Assembly: GCF_001695835.1 (NCBI RefSeq)
Contig: NZ_MBSO01000023.1
Coordinates: forward strand, 248,001 to 312,000
DNA length: 64,000 bases
Direction of reading: 5' to 3'
From: Ensifer sp. LC11
Lineage (GTDB): Bacteria > Pseudomonadota > Alphaproteobacteria > Rhizobiales > Rhizobiaceae
Each line of letters starts with the position of its first letter. Position 1 is the first letter of the stretch. The position numbers were made by a program, and so were the translations under genes. Shown piece after piece: positions 8,802 to 17,631 of the stretch. The notes beneath the pieces are model-generated. The model saw nothing but the letters and a program-made list of their open reading frames with translations, was not told the origin of the DNA and ran no database searches.

Positions 8802-10850
8802 CTATCGCATCATGGCCGCGACGTTGCCGCCGTCGACGGTGATGACAGCGCCTGTGCTGGTGCGTGCTTTTGCCAGATGAACGAAGGCTTCGGCGACATC
8901 CTTGGCGGCGACCTCGCGATTGACGAGGTTTCCGCGCATGTAAGCTTCCGGCGTGATGCCGCGGGCGCGGCTGCGCTCTTCGACCATTTGGTCAGTCATC
9001 AACCCGGTGCGAATGCGGTCGGCATTGACGGCATTCGACGTTATCCCGTCAGCACCGTGTTCGACCGCATATTGCCGCATCAGCGCCATCAGAGCGGCTT
9101 TCGATGTCCCGTAAGGACCGAAGTCCGGACCGGGGTTGACCGCCTGCTTGGAGACGTTGAACACCAGGGCGCCACCGGTGCCCTGGGCCTTCATGATCTT
9201 TACCGCGCGGCGGGCAATGTAGTGGTGTCCCCAAAAGTTGAGCGCAAACGCCTTTTCGAAGAGCTCATCGGAAACCTCGCTGATGGCGCCCTGAAAAGCT
9301 GCGCCCGCATTGGAGATGACGATGTCGACACCGCCGAAATGCACGGCGACTTCGGCAAGAGCGGCATCAACGGCTTGCGGGCGGGTCACGTCGCATAGGA
9401 TCCCGACACCGCCAAGGCGCCTGGCTTCTGTTTTCAACGCCGATTCTGAAAGGTCGAGCAGGGCGATTTCAGCGCCGTCGGCGCGCAGTGCCTCGGCGAT
9501 CGCCAGGCCCAGCCCACCGGCGCCGCCGGTGACGACCGCAACCTGACGGCCAAGCGGCTTCTCCGCCTGTTTCGTCAGCTTGACCTGTTCGAGTGACCAG
9601 TACTCGATATCGAACAGATCTGCCTCTGAGAGCGCCTCGAAGCTGTCGATGCCTTCGGCATTGCGGATCACGTTGATCGTCGCCTCGGCAACGTCGGCAC
9701 CCACGCCTGCAGCTTTCTTGGTCGGCCCGGCCGCAAACAGACCAACGCCGGCGACGTAGAAGACGCGGGGCATGGGATCAAGCATCTTCTTGTTGCCGCC
9801 AACGCGGGCATTGTTGCGTTCGAAGTAAGCGCGGTACTCGGCGGCGTAAGCCGCAATTGCCGTGCGCACTGTCTCGGCCCAGGCCACTGTTTCGCCGGCG
9901 ACCGGGGCTGGCAAGGCAAGGCCAAAGCGCTTGATGTGGATGACGTGCTCCGGCGTCGCATTGCCGCGGCGGGCAAGGTCGACGGCATTCTCCGCATTGC
10001 AAAATTCAAGCACGGCCTCGCTTGCGCGATGCTCCAGAACAAACCGTTTCGGGCAGCCTTCGATGCCGGTATCCATCGCAATCGCGCCCCGCAGGATCGG
10101 CGCAATGTCTGCCGCCGTCGCGAGGTCGGTCGGCGGCGTCACTTGAACGAAGGGGCGGGCATTGCCTTGCGCGATGCGGCGCTCCGCCTTGTCGATCGCG
10201 GCGATCATTTTCTCATAGGAATCGCGCGGATCTTCCGACCATGTGAAGATGCCGTGTTTCAGAAGGATCATGCCATCCGCTGTCGGATCGGCACGGAAGG
10301 CCCGGTCACAGACCTTGGCGAGATCGAAACCGGGCATAACATAGGGTACGATGATCGAATTGGGGAAGAGTTCCCGAATGATCTCCGCGCCATGCGGCTG
10401 GTTCGTCAACGACACGATCGCGTTGGCATGCGTGTGATCGATATGCTTGAACGGCAGGTTTGCGTGTAGAATGGCCTCAACCGACGGGTTGGGCGCAACG
10501 GGATCAAGCAACAGCCGGCGCTGCAACATGACCATGTCGTCGTCGCTGAGCGTCGGAAAGGCGACCATGGCTTGCAGCGGTTGCAGGCGGACGGCCGGCA
10601 AGCCGGCCGGTTCGATCGTCCCCATGTCCCAGCCGCTTCCCTTGACACAAAGTACAGGAATTTCCGAGCCGTCGAGGTCAACGAACGTGGTCTTCACCGA
10701 GGTATTGCCGCCACCATGCAGGACGAGTTCCGGATCAGACCCGAGAAGGCGCGTTGTGTAGGTGCGGATCGCGAGATCGCGATTGACGCCGTTGCGCACA
10801 TAGGCGTCGACGACATTGGCATAGTCGGTTTCAGACCATCTCGATTTCAT
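8802..10850 (-). CDS. rhaD: Bifunctional rhamnulose-1-phosphate aldolase/alcohol dehydrogenase-like protein
   Basis: The protein is 682 residues from the ATG at 10850, with GGAG six bases upstream. Residues 1 to about 400 are a class II aldolase/adducin domain with a metal-type cluster HIDHTHAN. The C-terminal 250 residues are a short-chain dehydrogenase with the nucleotide motif TGGAGGLG and active-site Ser and YGTSK. This architecture matches the rhizobial RhaD-type fusion, which splits a ketose 1-phosphate to DHAP and lactaldehyde and oxidises or reduces the aldehyde. No rhamnose kinase, isomerase or transporter lies beside it, and its divergent neighbour is a SorC regulator, so the true sugar may differ from rhamnose. 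The gene symbol reflects the family, not proven substrate. It is cytoplasmic. Confidence 0.85.
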   Translation of the reverse strand: MKSRWSETDYANVVDAYVRNGVNRDLAIRTYTTRLLGSDPELVLHGGGNTSVKTTFVDLDGSEIPVLCVKGSGWDMGTIEPAGLPAVRLQPLQAMVAFPTLSDDDMVMLQRRLLLDPVAPNPSVEAILHANLPFKHIDHTHANAIVSLTNQPHGAEIIRELFPNSIIVPYVMPGFDLAKVCDRAFRADPTADGMILLKHGIFTWSEDPRDSYEKMIAAIDKAERRIAQGNARPFVQVTPPTDLATAADIAPILRGAIAMDTGIEGCPKRFVLEHRASEAVLEFCNAENAVDLARRGNATPEHVIHIKRFGLALPAPVAGETVAWAETVRTAIAAYAAEYRAYFERNNARVGGNKKMLDPMPRVFYVAGVGLFAAGPTKKAAGVGADVAEATINVIRNAEGIDSFEALSEADLFDIEYWSLEQVKLTKQAEKPLGRQVAVVTGGAGGLGLAIAEALRADGAEIALLDLSESALKTEARRLGGVGILCDVTRPQAVDAALAEVAVHFGGVDIVISNAGAAFQGAISEVSDELFEKAFALNFWGHHYIARRAVKIMKAQGTGGALVFNVSKQAVNPGPDFGPYGTSKAALMALMRQYAVEHGADGITSNAVNADRIRTGLMTDQMVEERSRARGITPEAYMRGNLVNREVAAKDVAEAFVHLAKARTSTGAVITVDGGNVAAMMR

Positions 10851-11190
10851 GAAAGGCTCCTCTGCAGCCGGTGCCCGGGCGTCCTCCGCGACGGCTCCGG
10901 ACGAAAATTTAGGTGGCGAAACCTCTCCCGCCGAACCGAAAGCGGTTGGCGGGCGATGGTGCGCCTGGGATCGGCAACCGGTGCGGACCGCGCCACGGAT
11001 CCGGTTCGATCCTCGGCTTGCCGCGGTCTCCTTGCACACAAGCAAGAACCCGATCTCGGTTGCCCGTTGCAACGGCGTATCAACAAATGACAACACATAG
11101 TGTCAAATGTCAATCGAGCTTTCGAATTTGTTTGACGGCCGAGGTTTTTCCGGTTTGAGGTGGCGGAAAAGGTGTCAGGCGGAGTGACGG
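10851..11190. other. Divergent promoter region between the aldolase/dehydrogenase and SorC regulator genes
   Basis: These 340 bases carry the control signals of two divergent genes. The only clear element is the inverted repeat at 11088-11105, listed separately. No small gene could be supported. Confidence 0.5.
11088..11105. promoter_or_regulatory. Candidate SorC operator (inverted repeat)
   Basis: TGACA and TGTCA form a perfect five-base inverted repeat with an eight-base spacer. The site lies about 85 bases before the SorC-family regulator gene, in the shared divergent region. Assignment to that regulator is inferred from position. Confidence 0.45.
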
Positions 11191-12180
11191 ATGACGGATG
11201 GCGCGCGGGCAAGTTCGATGATCGGCGAAGGCAAGTCACTGCCGCCCGAATTCGATGACGGGGTCGTCTGGGCCGCGTGGCTCTACTACGTCGACCAGCT
11301 GACCCAGAGCGACATCGCCAAGATCCTCGGCATGTCGCGCGCGACCATCGTCAACTACCTGCAGGAAGCACGCGAGCGGGGCCTCGTGTCGATCCGCGTC
11401 AACACCGACGTCGGCGGACGTGTCGCTGTTGCGCGGAAGCTCAAAGAGACGTTCGGACTTGAAGGCGCACTGGTTATTCCCGCAGGGGAACCTACCGCGC
11501 TGGTCACCAGGCTCGGCGAGGCAGGAGCCCGCCTTCTGGCCGACATGGTGAAGGAGGGCGACACGATCGGCGTTGCCTGGGGCCGAACCGTCCTTGCCGT
11601 TGCCGACCAGATCTCGCTGCCAGAACCGCTCGGCGGTCTGACCGTCGTGCAAGTGTCTGGCAGCTCGATCGCCAATCCCGAGTTCTCGCCCGAATTCTGC
11701 ACGTCGCTGATGTCGCAGCGCATTCATGCCCGCTGCGTCAACCTGCTGGCGCCTGCGCTGTTGTCGACGCCGGAACTCAAGCGCTGGCTGCTGGCCGAAC
11801 CGGTGCTCGTCAAGCAATTCGAACTCATCCATTCCACCAATATCCTGGTCTTCGGTGTCGGCGATATCGGCCCGGATACGCTGATCCGATCGGCCAATGT
11901 CGCAAACCAGGAGGACTTTGATTCCTATCAGGCACACGGCGCCGTCGCCGTCCTGATCTGCCGTTTCATTGATGAAGCGGGCCGTCAGGTGAACGGCGAA
12001 CTCGATGACCGCATGGTGGGCATCGAGCTCGATGAACTGGTGCGTATTCCCAGCCGCATCTGTGTTGCCGGTGGTGCAAACAAGATCGCGGCAATCCGCG
12101 CGACGATGAATGGCGGTTACGCCACCCACCTCGTCACCGACGTCGATACCGCCGAGATGCTGCTGGCCGAGCGCCTCTGA
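11191..12180 (+). CDS. SorC/DeoR-family sugar-binding transcriptional regulator
   Basis: The protein is 329 residues. Residues about 28-65 form a helix-turn-helix (QLTQSDIAKILGMSRATIVN), followed by a SorC-type sugar-phosphate-binding domain with the characteristic GDTIGVAWGRTV block and a closing VAGGANKIAAIRA segment. Regulators of this family bind a phosphorylated sugar and control an adjacent catabolic operon. Being divergent from the aldolase/dehydrogenase at 8802-10850 makes that gene the likely target, through the inverted repeat at 11088. The start at 11191 has a GGCGGAG site upstream. The effector is probably the aldolase substrate or a relative; this is inference. Confidence 0.85.
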   Translation: MTDGARASSMIGEGKSLPPEFDDGVVWAAWLYYVDQLTQSDIAKILGMSRATIVNYLQEARERGLVSIRVNTDVGGRVAVARKLKETFGLEGALVIPAGEPTALVTRLGEAGARLLADMVKEGDTIGVAWGRTVLAVADQISLPEPLGGLTVVQVSGSSIANPEFSPEFCTSLMSQRIHARCVNLLAPALLSTPELKRWLLAEPVLVKQFELIHSTNILVFGVGDIGPDTLIRSANVANQEDFDSYQAHGAVAVLICRFIDEAGRQVNGELDDRMVGIELDELVRIPSRICVAGGANKIAAIRATMNGGYATHLVTDVDTAEMLLAERL

Positions 12181-12395
12181 GGCGCTCGGGAGCCTTGCCC
12201 TCGGGACGCGGCATCCGTTGGTCTCGACGCGTGCAGTTTTCATGAAGTCGAGCGTCGCCTCGAAAGAGGTGATGCCGACGTCGGAACCGAGGCCCGTCGC
12301 CACGAGTGGCGCGGATGCGTGAGCAAGCTTGAGCGGCTGTCACGGCGCGCCCGTTGGTCTGTTACAGGTGACGCAGCGGTGATCGCGTACAGGCC

Positions 12396-12959
12396 TTAGA
12401 AGCCGAAGGACTGCTGTGCCGGTGGCGGCGGTTCCAGGTGAACACCTTCCAGCTCGAGCATCCGCGTCTTGGTGGTCGACCCCCCTGGCGCGGAAAAACC
12501 GCCGATCTTGCCACCGGCAGCAAGCACCCGATGGCAGGGTATGATCAGCGACACGGGGTTTTTGGCCATGGCCTGACCGACATCACGGGCGGCTTCAGGT
12601 CCAGCGCCCAGTTCCTTTGCCAAGGCGCCATAGGTGGTGGTCTGCCCCCAGCGCAGCGCACGCGCGGCGGCATAGATGCGCCGGAAAAATTCATCCTGGC
12701 CTTCGAGATCAACCGTGAAGCCGGAGAAATCGACTTCAGCGCCCTCGAAGTAGCGCTGCACGGCATCAACCGCTTCCCGGATCTCAGCTGTCGGGTGAGC
12801 TGCCTCGGCGGCCGGCAGCCGCCGCAGCAACAGCCGCTCGGTTGCGTCGGCCGCACGGGTCGGAAGCTGAAACCGTGTGATGCCGACATCGTTCCACGCG
12901 ATGCCGCAGAACCCGGCCGCAGTATCGAAGATAAAATAGCGATGTTCTGCCTGCGCCAT
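12396..12959 (-). CDS. ogt: Methylated-DNA--protein-cysteine S-methyltransferase
   Basis: The protein is 187 residues. The C-terminal half carries the family signature NPVSLIIPCHRVLAAGGKIG with acceptor Cys142, preceded by the DNA-binding WGQTTTYGALAKELG helix. It removes O6-alkyl groups from guanine (and O4-methylthymine) by irreversible transfer to its own cysteine. The N-terminal domain is the small Ogt/MGMT type, without the Ada zinc domain, so it is a repair enzyme and not a regulator. It stands alone between a convergent and a divergent neighbour. Confidence 0.92.
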   Translation of the reverse strand: MAQAEHRYFIFDTAAGFCGIAWNDVGITRFQLPTRAADATERLLLRRLPAAEAAHPTAEIREAVDAVQRYFEGAEVDFSGFTVDLEGQDEFFRRIYAAARALRWGQTTTYGALAKELGAGPEAARDVGQAMAKNPVSLIIPCHRVLAAGGKIGGFSAPGGSTTKTRMLELEGVHLEPPPPAQQSFGF

Positions 12960-13158
12960 TTCCTAGCCTCCGCTTGTGCGTCTACCACAAAAATCGTCTC
13001 TCCCGGGTCCAAATTCAACCCGTTTCCTGCCTCCACGATGCCTAAGCGCCCGGCCGCGCTGCCGTTTCTGTCCGGCTATCGCTGTCGCAGCGAATTCGCC
13101 ATTTGCGAAAGCTTTACGCTTCTCGGGCAATGCTTCGCGCCGCAACCAGGAGGTGACT

Positions 13159-14430
13159 GTGGACACCCTGCATACCCCGACGATCATGTTCAGCTCGTTT
13201 GCGACGCTGGTGATCTTCGGCGTCTTCTTTGGCCTTGCCTGGCGGCAGGACCGCAAGAGCGTCGAACTCATGCTCTGGTCATCCGCCTTCTTCACCGGGG
13301 CGCTCGGTTTCGTGCTGCTTGCCTTCCGCGGTGACGGCTATCAATTCCTCACGATATCGCTCGGCAACGCGCTTGCGGTTCTGGCCCTCGCGATGATCTG
13401 GCTTGGCCTGCGCGCCTTCGACAACCGCCCCCTCAAGATCGTTTCCGCACTGGCAGGGCCGGCCCTGTGGATCGCGATCACCTTCTTCTCCGATCACTTC
13501 CGGGAGAGCGTCACTAGCAGGATCGTTCTCTATTCCGTGCTGATCTTCGTCTATTCCGCTCTGGTCGCTCTCGAAATCTTCAAATCGGAGAACTTCCGCA
13601 AGCTGCCAAGCTCCTACATCGTCGCCTTCGTCTTTGGCAGCCATGGTGCATTCTATCTGGTCCGGATTCCATTGATCTTGCTATGGCCACTCGCCGGCAA
13701 TACCGCTTCGGGCGCCGAGCAGCCGGTGTGGTATCAGTTTGTCACCTTCGAGCTGTTCCTGCATTGCCTGGCCGGCGGCTTCGCCTTCTTCGCGCTGGTG
13801 ATGGAACGAACGCAGCAGCGCTACAAGCTGGCTTCGGAAACCGACGCACTGACGGGCGTGCCGAACCGTCGCGCCTTCCTGACGCAACTCGACACCTTCC
13901 TGGCCGAAGCCCCGAGCGAAGGTGCCCTGCTCTACATGGACGTCGACCATTTCAAGTCGATCAACGATCGCTACGGACACGCAGCCGGCGACCAGGTGCT
14001 CGTCGAATTTGCCGAGATTGTGTCAAGGACCGTACCCCGCGACGCTTTCATCGCGCGCATGGGCGGCGAAGAGTTTGCCGCCTGCCTGCCTGGCTCGGAC
14101 CGCCCAGGGGCGATCGCCATCGCCGAAACCATTCGTGCCGCATTGGAAACCTGCCGGCTCGGTACATCCAAGGGTGTTCTGTCTGCGACGGTAAGCATCG
14201 GCATTGCCTTGACTGAAGAGCAAAGGGATTCGCACGCCGCCATTTCAGCGGCCGACGCCGCGCTCTATGCGGCGAAGGCGGGCGGCCGAAACGCCGTCTG
14301 GTCGATCGATGGCTCCGGCGTGCCGCAACTTGCAGCCGGCGCCTATCGCAACGACACGCAGGCGACTGCCATGATCTCGCTGAGACCATCGCGAGGCAGT
14401 GCGGCATCGAGGCAACCGAGCGCGCCCTGA
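13159..14430 (+). CDS. Membrane diguanylate cyclase (GGDEF)
   Basis: The protein is 423 residues from a GTG at 13159, chosen because AGGAGG lies five bases upstream. The N-terminal 230 residues contain about six hydrophobic helices with no recognisable ligand domain. A GGDEF domain follows: DALTGVPNRR, MDVDHFKSINDRYGH, then RMGGEEF as the active-site loop, and a final ADAALYAAKAGGRN helix. With GGEEF intact it should make cyclic di-GMP. The usual RxxD inhibitory site is not in register upstream of the loop, so product inhibition may be absent. No phosphodiesterase domain is present. Signals sensed by the membrane part are unknown. Confidence 0.88.
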   Translation: MDTLHTPTIMFSSFATLVIFGVFFGLAWRQDRKSVELMLWSSAFFTGALGFVLLAFRGDGYQFLTISLGNALAVLALAMIWLGLRAFDNRPLKIVSALAGPALWIAITFFSDHFRESVTSRIVLYSVLIFVYSALVALEIFKSENFRKLPSSYIVAFVFGSHGAFYLVRIPLILLWPLAGNTASGAEQPVWYQFVTFELFLHCLAGGFAFFALVMERTQQRYKLASETDALTGVPNRRAFLTQLDTFLAEAPSEGALLYMDVDHFKSINDRYGHAAGDQVLVEFAEIVSRTVPRDAFIARMGGEEFAACLPGSDRPGAIAIAETIRAALETCRLGTSKGVLSATVSIGIALTEEQRDSHAAISAADAALYAAKAGGRNAVWSIDGSGVPQLAAGAYRNDTQATAMISLRPSRGSAASRQPSAP

Positions 14431-14542
14431 CGACCGGGCGCATTCCCCTCGACCAACTGCGCTGTCAGCTGGCCCGTCTCACCATCTCGCTTCCGTCGCG
14501 CCGAGCCGAGGCCCGCGATGTCCCAGCGACCGAGGAGCAGGA

Positions 14543-14683
14543 TCAGGCAGACCAGCACGACGGTTTCGCAAGCACCGGCAGCCAGCCGAGACGCGTCGGC
14601 TGATTGAGCCGCCAGAGGCGCCAGCTGAAAGCGAGCGGCAGAAGGACGAAAGGGACGGAGAGAAAACCGACAATTGCGATCAT
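14543..14683 (-). CDS. Possible small membrane protein (46 aa)
   Basis: An ATG at 14683 is preceded on the minus strand by AGGGAAGG, a strong ribosome site four bases away, and opens a 46-residue frame. The first 20 residues (MIAIVGFLSVPFVLLPLAFS) form a clear membrane helix, followed by a basic, tryptophan-rich segment WRLWRLNQPTRLGWL. It lies between the diguanylate cyclase gene and the divergent Rrf2 gene. No family is recognised. The support is the ribosome site and the helix only. Confidence 0.4.
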   Translation of the reverse strand: MIAIVGFLSVPFVLLPLAFSWRLWRLNQPTRLGWLPVLAKPSCWSA

Positions 14684-14750
14684 GAGACCTTCCCTGCCCG
14701 CAAGACGTGCAACCGCCTTCATCTAGGTACTGTTTACACAATAGAAAAAT

Positions 14751-14769
14751 AGGGATATTTTTTATCCTT
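14751..14769. promoter_or_regulatory. Rrf2-type operator upstream of the Rrf2 gene
   Basis: AGGGATA-ttttt-TATCCTT is a 7-5-7 inverted repeat (six of seven pairs) 35 bases before the Rrf2 start. The same half-site and spacing occur twice in tandem before the AhpD-like gene at 18111, which argues that the Rrf2 protein binds all three and represses itself. Confidence 0.6.
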
Positions 14770-14803
14770 AATAGATGCACGTTGGCATCTGCCGGACGAA
14801 CAC

Positions 14804-15292
14804 ATGATCCTCAAAAGCCAAGTCGAATGGGCGCTGCATTGTTGTGCCATTCTCGCCGGCCTGCCTGAAGGCCGCTACCTGTCGACCAAAGCGCTGGCGG
14901 AATTCCATGGGCTTCCCAAGGAATATCTGTCGAAAGCACTACAGGGCCTTTCCCAGGCCGGCCTCGTTGACACGACGCTTGGACCTTCGGGCGGATATCG
15001 ACTGGCGAAAGACCCCGCCGAGCTCACCTTTCTCGATATCGTCGAGGCGGTCGAAGGCACAGCACGGACATTCGTCTGCACCAATATCCGCGCCAACAAT
15101 CCCTGCCGGCCGGCAGGCTATTGCGAGAGCAGTCCCTGCGCGGTGGCCCGCATCATGTGGGAGGCGGACGAAGCCTGGCGCCAGAAACTGCGCAGCGTCC
15201 GTTTGGCGGACCTGATCGAGGCGCTGTCGAAGGAAATCCCGGCAGAGCTCTGGAAGAGCAGTTTCGAGTGGGTGCTAGGGCGCGCCGGATGA
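14804..15292 (+). CDS. Rrf2-family transcriptional regulator with four clustered cysteines
   Basis: The protein is 162 residues. The N-terminal winged helix begins MILKSQVEWALHCC, with the recognition region LPKEYLSKALQGLSQAGLV, typical of Rrf2. Cysteines at 92, 101, 107 and 112 in VCTNIRANNPC...YCESSPC could hold an iron-sulfur cluster, as in IscR, NsrR and RsrR, or act as redox thiols. Operators matching each other lie before this gene (14751) and before the operon starting at 18111, whose first gene encodes an alkylhydroperoxidase-like protein. A redox- or electrophile-responsive repressor of that operon is the best reading. Its 3' end overlaps the convergent mscS gene by 18 bases. Confidence 0.85.
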   Translation: MILKSQVEWALHCCAILAGLPEGRYLSTKALAEFHGLPKEYLSKALQGLSQAGLVDTTLGPSGGYRLAKDPAELTFLDIVEAVEGTARTFVCTNIRANNPCRPAGYCESSPCAVARIMWEADEAWRQKLRSVRLADLIEALSKEIPAELWKSSFEWVLGRAG

Positions 15293-16285
15293 GCGCGATG
15301 CGAATTTCGTCTCGATATGCGGCGGGTAAGGATATGCCTGCGCCGGCAGCGCGAGCGAAAGACCGTCTTGCCGGCATTGGTCGTGGGCACGTGTGAGCAC
15401 TTCGTTTCGCGCCGGCGTCCTCTCTGCCGGGCTCCGTACACGAACCTGCAATTCAACCTCGGTCGCCACGGCGTCAATTGCCTTGAGTGCGACAACCGGC
15501 GGCGGATCGTGCACGATCCTGGTACAGTTTTGCAACGCGGTGCGCATGGCGTCCTCGACGCGCTGCGGCGGATGGTCTGCCGCGACACGGATAAGCACCA
15601 GGATCTGGTGCGTCTGGTCCGGGCGATTGAAGTTGGTGAGCCCGACCTTGGCGAGCGCGCTGTTTGGCAGAACGACAACGTTGTTGGCGCTGGTGAGCAG
15701 GAAGGTTGAGCGCCAGTTGTTCTCGATAACGCGGCCCTCGGTCCCGTCGCCGAGCGCAATCCAGTCTCCAATGGCAAAGGGTCGCCCGAGTGTCAGCGCG
15801 ATGCCCGAGAAAACGTCGCCAAGCGTGTTCTGAAGCGCAAGACCGAAGATGATGGCGACCACGCCGGAAGTGGCAACGAGCGTGCCGATCGGCGCGCCGA
15901 ACACGAAGGCCAGGACAGACAGCGTCACGCCAAGGTAGACGACGGCAACGATGAGATCCTGCAGCAGGCGGGCCTCCCGCGGCCGCCTTTCCAGTACGAT
16001 GTAGATGCGCACGAAGCCGATGAGGGACCAGGCAAGGTGGGTCCACCACAGAACGCGCGCCGACGTGGCGAGGAACGTCGCGGCACCCTGCAGATGATTG
16101 CCCTCCCCCCGGTGCGGCATGATTCCGGCGGAAACAAGGGCCGCGGTCATGACAAAGAAGAAGAGGATCTGGACGATCAATCTCGCCATCGGGCGGCCAC
16201 GACCCTGCAAGTGCCAGACGACGATACCGGCGATCCCGAGGAGATTGATCAGAACGAGCGGCAAGGGCAGGTGGTCGGCGAACAT
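15275..16285 (-). CDS. Mechanosensitive ion channel of the MscS family
   Basis: The protein is 336 residues from an ATG at 16285 with GGAG six bases upstream; a TTG four codons earlier is less likely. Five or so hydrophobic helices lead to the pore helix region GVVAIIFGLALQNTLGDVFSG and the MscS beta domain (ENNWRSTFLLT...VVLPNSALAK). It opens under membrane tension to release solutes on osmotic downshock. The C-terminal domain is the standard mixed alpha/beta vestibule; there is no cyclic-nucleotide domain. Its end overlaps the convergent Rrf2 gene by 18 bases. Confidence 0.88.
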   Translation of the reverse strand: MFADHLPLPLVLINLLGIAGIVVWHLQGRGRPMARLIVQILFFFVMTAALVSAGIMPHRGEGNHLQGAATFLATSARVLWWTHLAWSLIGFVRIYIVLERRPREARLLQDLIVAVVYLGVTLSVLAFVFGAPIGTLVATSGVVAIIFGLALQNTLGDVFSGIALTLGRPFAIGDWIALGDGTEGRVIENNWRSTFLLTSANNVVVLPNSALAKVGLTNFNRPDQTHQILVLIRVAADHPPQRVEDAMRTALQNCTRIVHDPPPVVALKAIDAVATEVELQVRVRSPAERTPARNEVLTRAHDQCRQDGLSLALPAQAYPYPPHIETKFASRSSGAP

Positions 16286-16304
16286 GGCATGCTCCAACGG
16301 TACA

Positions 16305-16349
16305 CGGGAACAGGACCGGGTGCGCAGCCGACACCCGCTCCTGTTCCCG
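16305..16349. terminator. Long stem-loop between the cupin operon end and mscS
   Basis: Arms 16305-16322 and 16332-16349 pair over 17 of 18 positions with a nine-base loop. It lies just past the cupin gene stop and 20 bases before the mscS start on the same strand. There is no run of T on the exit side, so it may be a weak terminator or a processing site and not a classic intrinsic terminator. Confidence 0.5.
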
Positions 16350-16364
16350 GCCCTGTCTCAGTGA

Positions 16365-16769
16365 CTACTTCATCGGATAAGTCAGTTCCTTCTCGGCGGT
16401 ATCGACCACAAAGACCGCGAGCAGCTTGGCAGACTTGCTCTTGCTGCCGTTCGCGCTGACGCCGTGACGGTCGCCGGGCATCTCCGAAAAGCTCTCTCCG
16501 GCCTTGTATTCCTTCACCGGCCCGTCATTGACCTGGCTGAGGATCGAGCCTTCCAGCACCGTTGCGTAGATGAAGGCAGTGCTCGGATGGGTGTGCGCTT
16601 CAGAAGAGCCTCCCGGTCCGTATTCGACCAGCACGCCCTTGATGCTCTTGCCCGGAACGTTCGGCAGTTCGTGTTCGTAGACGAGCGCGACCTTGGCAGC
16701 ATCGCCGGCCGCGGCCGTACCGATCAATGTTACGGTGATCGCAAGAGTGGAGATGAGTGACTTGATCAT
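16365..16769 (-). CDS. Secreted cupin-domain protein
   Basis: The protein is 134 residues with a signal peptide of about 21 residues (MIKSLISTLAITVTLIGTAAA). The mature part is a single cupin barrel with motif 1 GSSEAHTHPSTAFIY...EGS and motif 2 AGESFSEMPGDRHGVS, the histidines and glutamate being the usual metal ligands. It is probably periplasmic. It is the last gene of a three-gene operon (AhpD-like, NAD-binding, cupin) under a pair of Rrf2-type operators, so a role in handling a reactive small molecule is likely. The substrate cannot be read from sequence. Confidence 0.8.
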   Translation of the reverse strand: MIKSLISTLAITVTLIGTAAAGDAAKVALVYEHELPNVPGKSIKGVLVEYGPGGSSEAHTHPSTAFIYATVLEGSILSQVNDGPVKEYKAGESFSEMPGDRHGVSANGSKSKSAKLLAVFVVDTAEKELTYPMK

Positions 16770-16820
16770 GTCGAAAATCCTTTCAGGAACTGGATGATGC
16801 GCCGCAGGCGCGCCGTTCGC

Positions 16821-17573
16821 TCACTTGCGAGCAAACGTCGCGAACCACTGCTCGAAGGTGATGCGGCCGAGGCGGGGATTTTTGTCGGAGACGAGCGAAC
16901 CGTCGTCCAGGCGAGCCCCGAAGTAACGCGCTTCCCGGTCGGGCTCGACCTTGCGACCGTCGCCCATGGCCTTGAGGTAGCGAGCAACAAGATCGCTGAG
17001 GCGCGAACGCTCGGGCCCGGCAATCTCGATCGTGCCGTTGATGGGGGATGCGAGCGCGACCTCCGCCATGGCATCGGCGACGTCGTCGGAAGCGATCGGC
17101 TGCACATAGGCCGGCGACAGACGCACCGTGTCGCCGACGGTTCCGGACTGGGCGATACCGCCCAGGAATTCCATGAACTGCGTTGAATGCACGATCGTAT
17201 AGGGGATGCCGGCGGCCTTGATCAGCTTTTCCTGGGCAAGCTTGCCACGGAAGTAGCCGCTTTCCTGCAGCCTTTCGGTCCCGACGACCGAAAGCGCGAT
17301 ATGGTGTTTGACGCCGGCTGCCTTCTCCGCTGCCGCCAGGTTGCGGCCGGAGGTCTCGAAGAATTCGAGGACCGCCTTGTCCTCGAAGGAGGGCGAATTG
17401 GCGAGGTCAACGACGACATCGCAACCGGCGAGCGCCTCGGCCAGGCCCTCGCCCGTGATCGTGTTCACGCCGGTGTTCGGCGAAGCGGCGATCACCTCAT
17501 GTCCCTGCTTGCGCAAGCGGTCGACAGTCTTGGAACCGATTAGGCCGGTCCCGCCGATGATGACGATTTTCAT
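16821..17573 (-). CDS. NAD(P)-binding NmrA/atypical SDR-family protein
   Basis: The protein is 250 residues from an ATG at 17573 with GGAGG six bases upstream. The N-terminus MKIVIIGGTGLIGSKTVDRL is the GxxGxxG nucleotide site of atypical short-chain dehydrogenases. There is no YxxxK pair, which fits the NmrA/quinone-oxidoreductase-like subgroup (HIALSVVGTERL, YTIVHSTQFMEF). These proteins sense or reduce with NAD(P)H. It is the middle gene of the Rrf2-linked operon, 58 bases after the AhpD-like gene and 51 before the cupin gene. Confidence 0.82.
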   Translation of the reverse strand: MKIVIIGGTGLIGSKTVDRLRKQGHEVIAASPNTGVNTITGEGLAEALAGCDVVVDLANSPSFEDKAVLEFFETSGRNLAAAEKAAGVKHHIALSVVGTERLQESGYFRGKLAQEKLIKAAGIPYTIVHSTQFMEFLGGIAQSGTVGDTVRLSPAYVQPIASDDVADAMAEVALASPINGTIEIAGPERSRLSDLVARYLKAMGDGRKVEPDREARYFGARLDDGSLVSDKNPRLGRITFEQWFATFARK

Positions 17574-17631
17574 GGAATCCTCCAATCACAGCGGCCGTTT
17601 CGCCGCATTGCCGATCACTCTGGAACAGGGG

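Noticed and set aside
14343-14780. 145-codon minus-strand frame overlapping the end of the diguanylate cyclase gene
   Set aside because: It overlaps a conserved gene, shows random-looking composition, and is in another frame than the supported 46-residue candidate.
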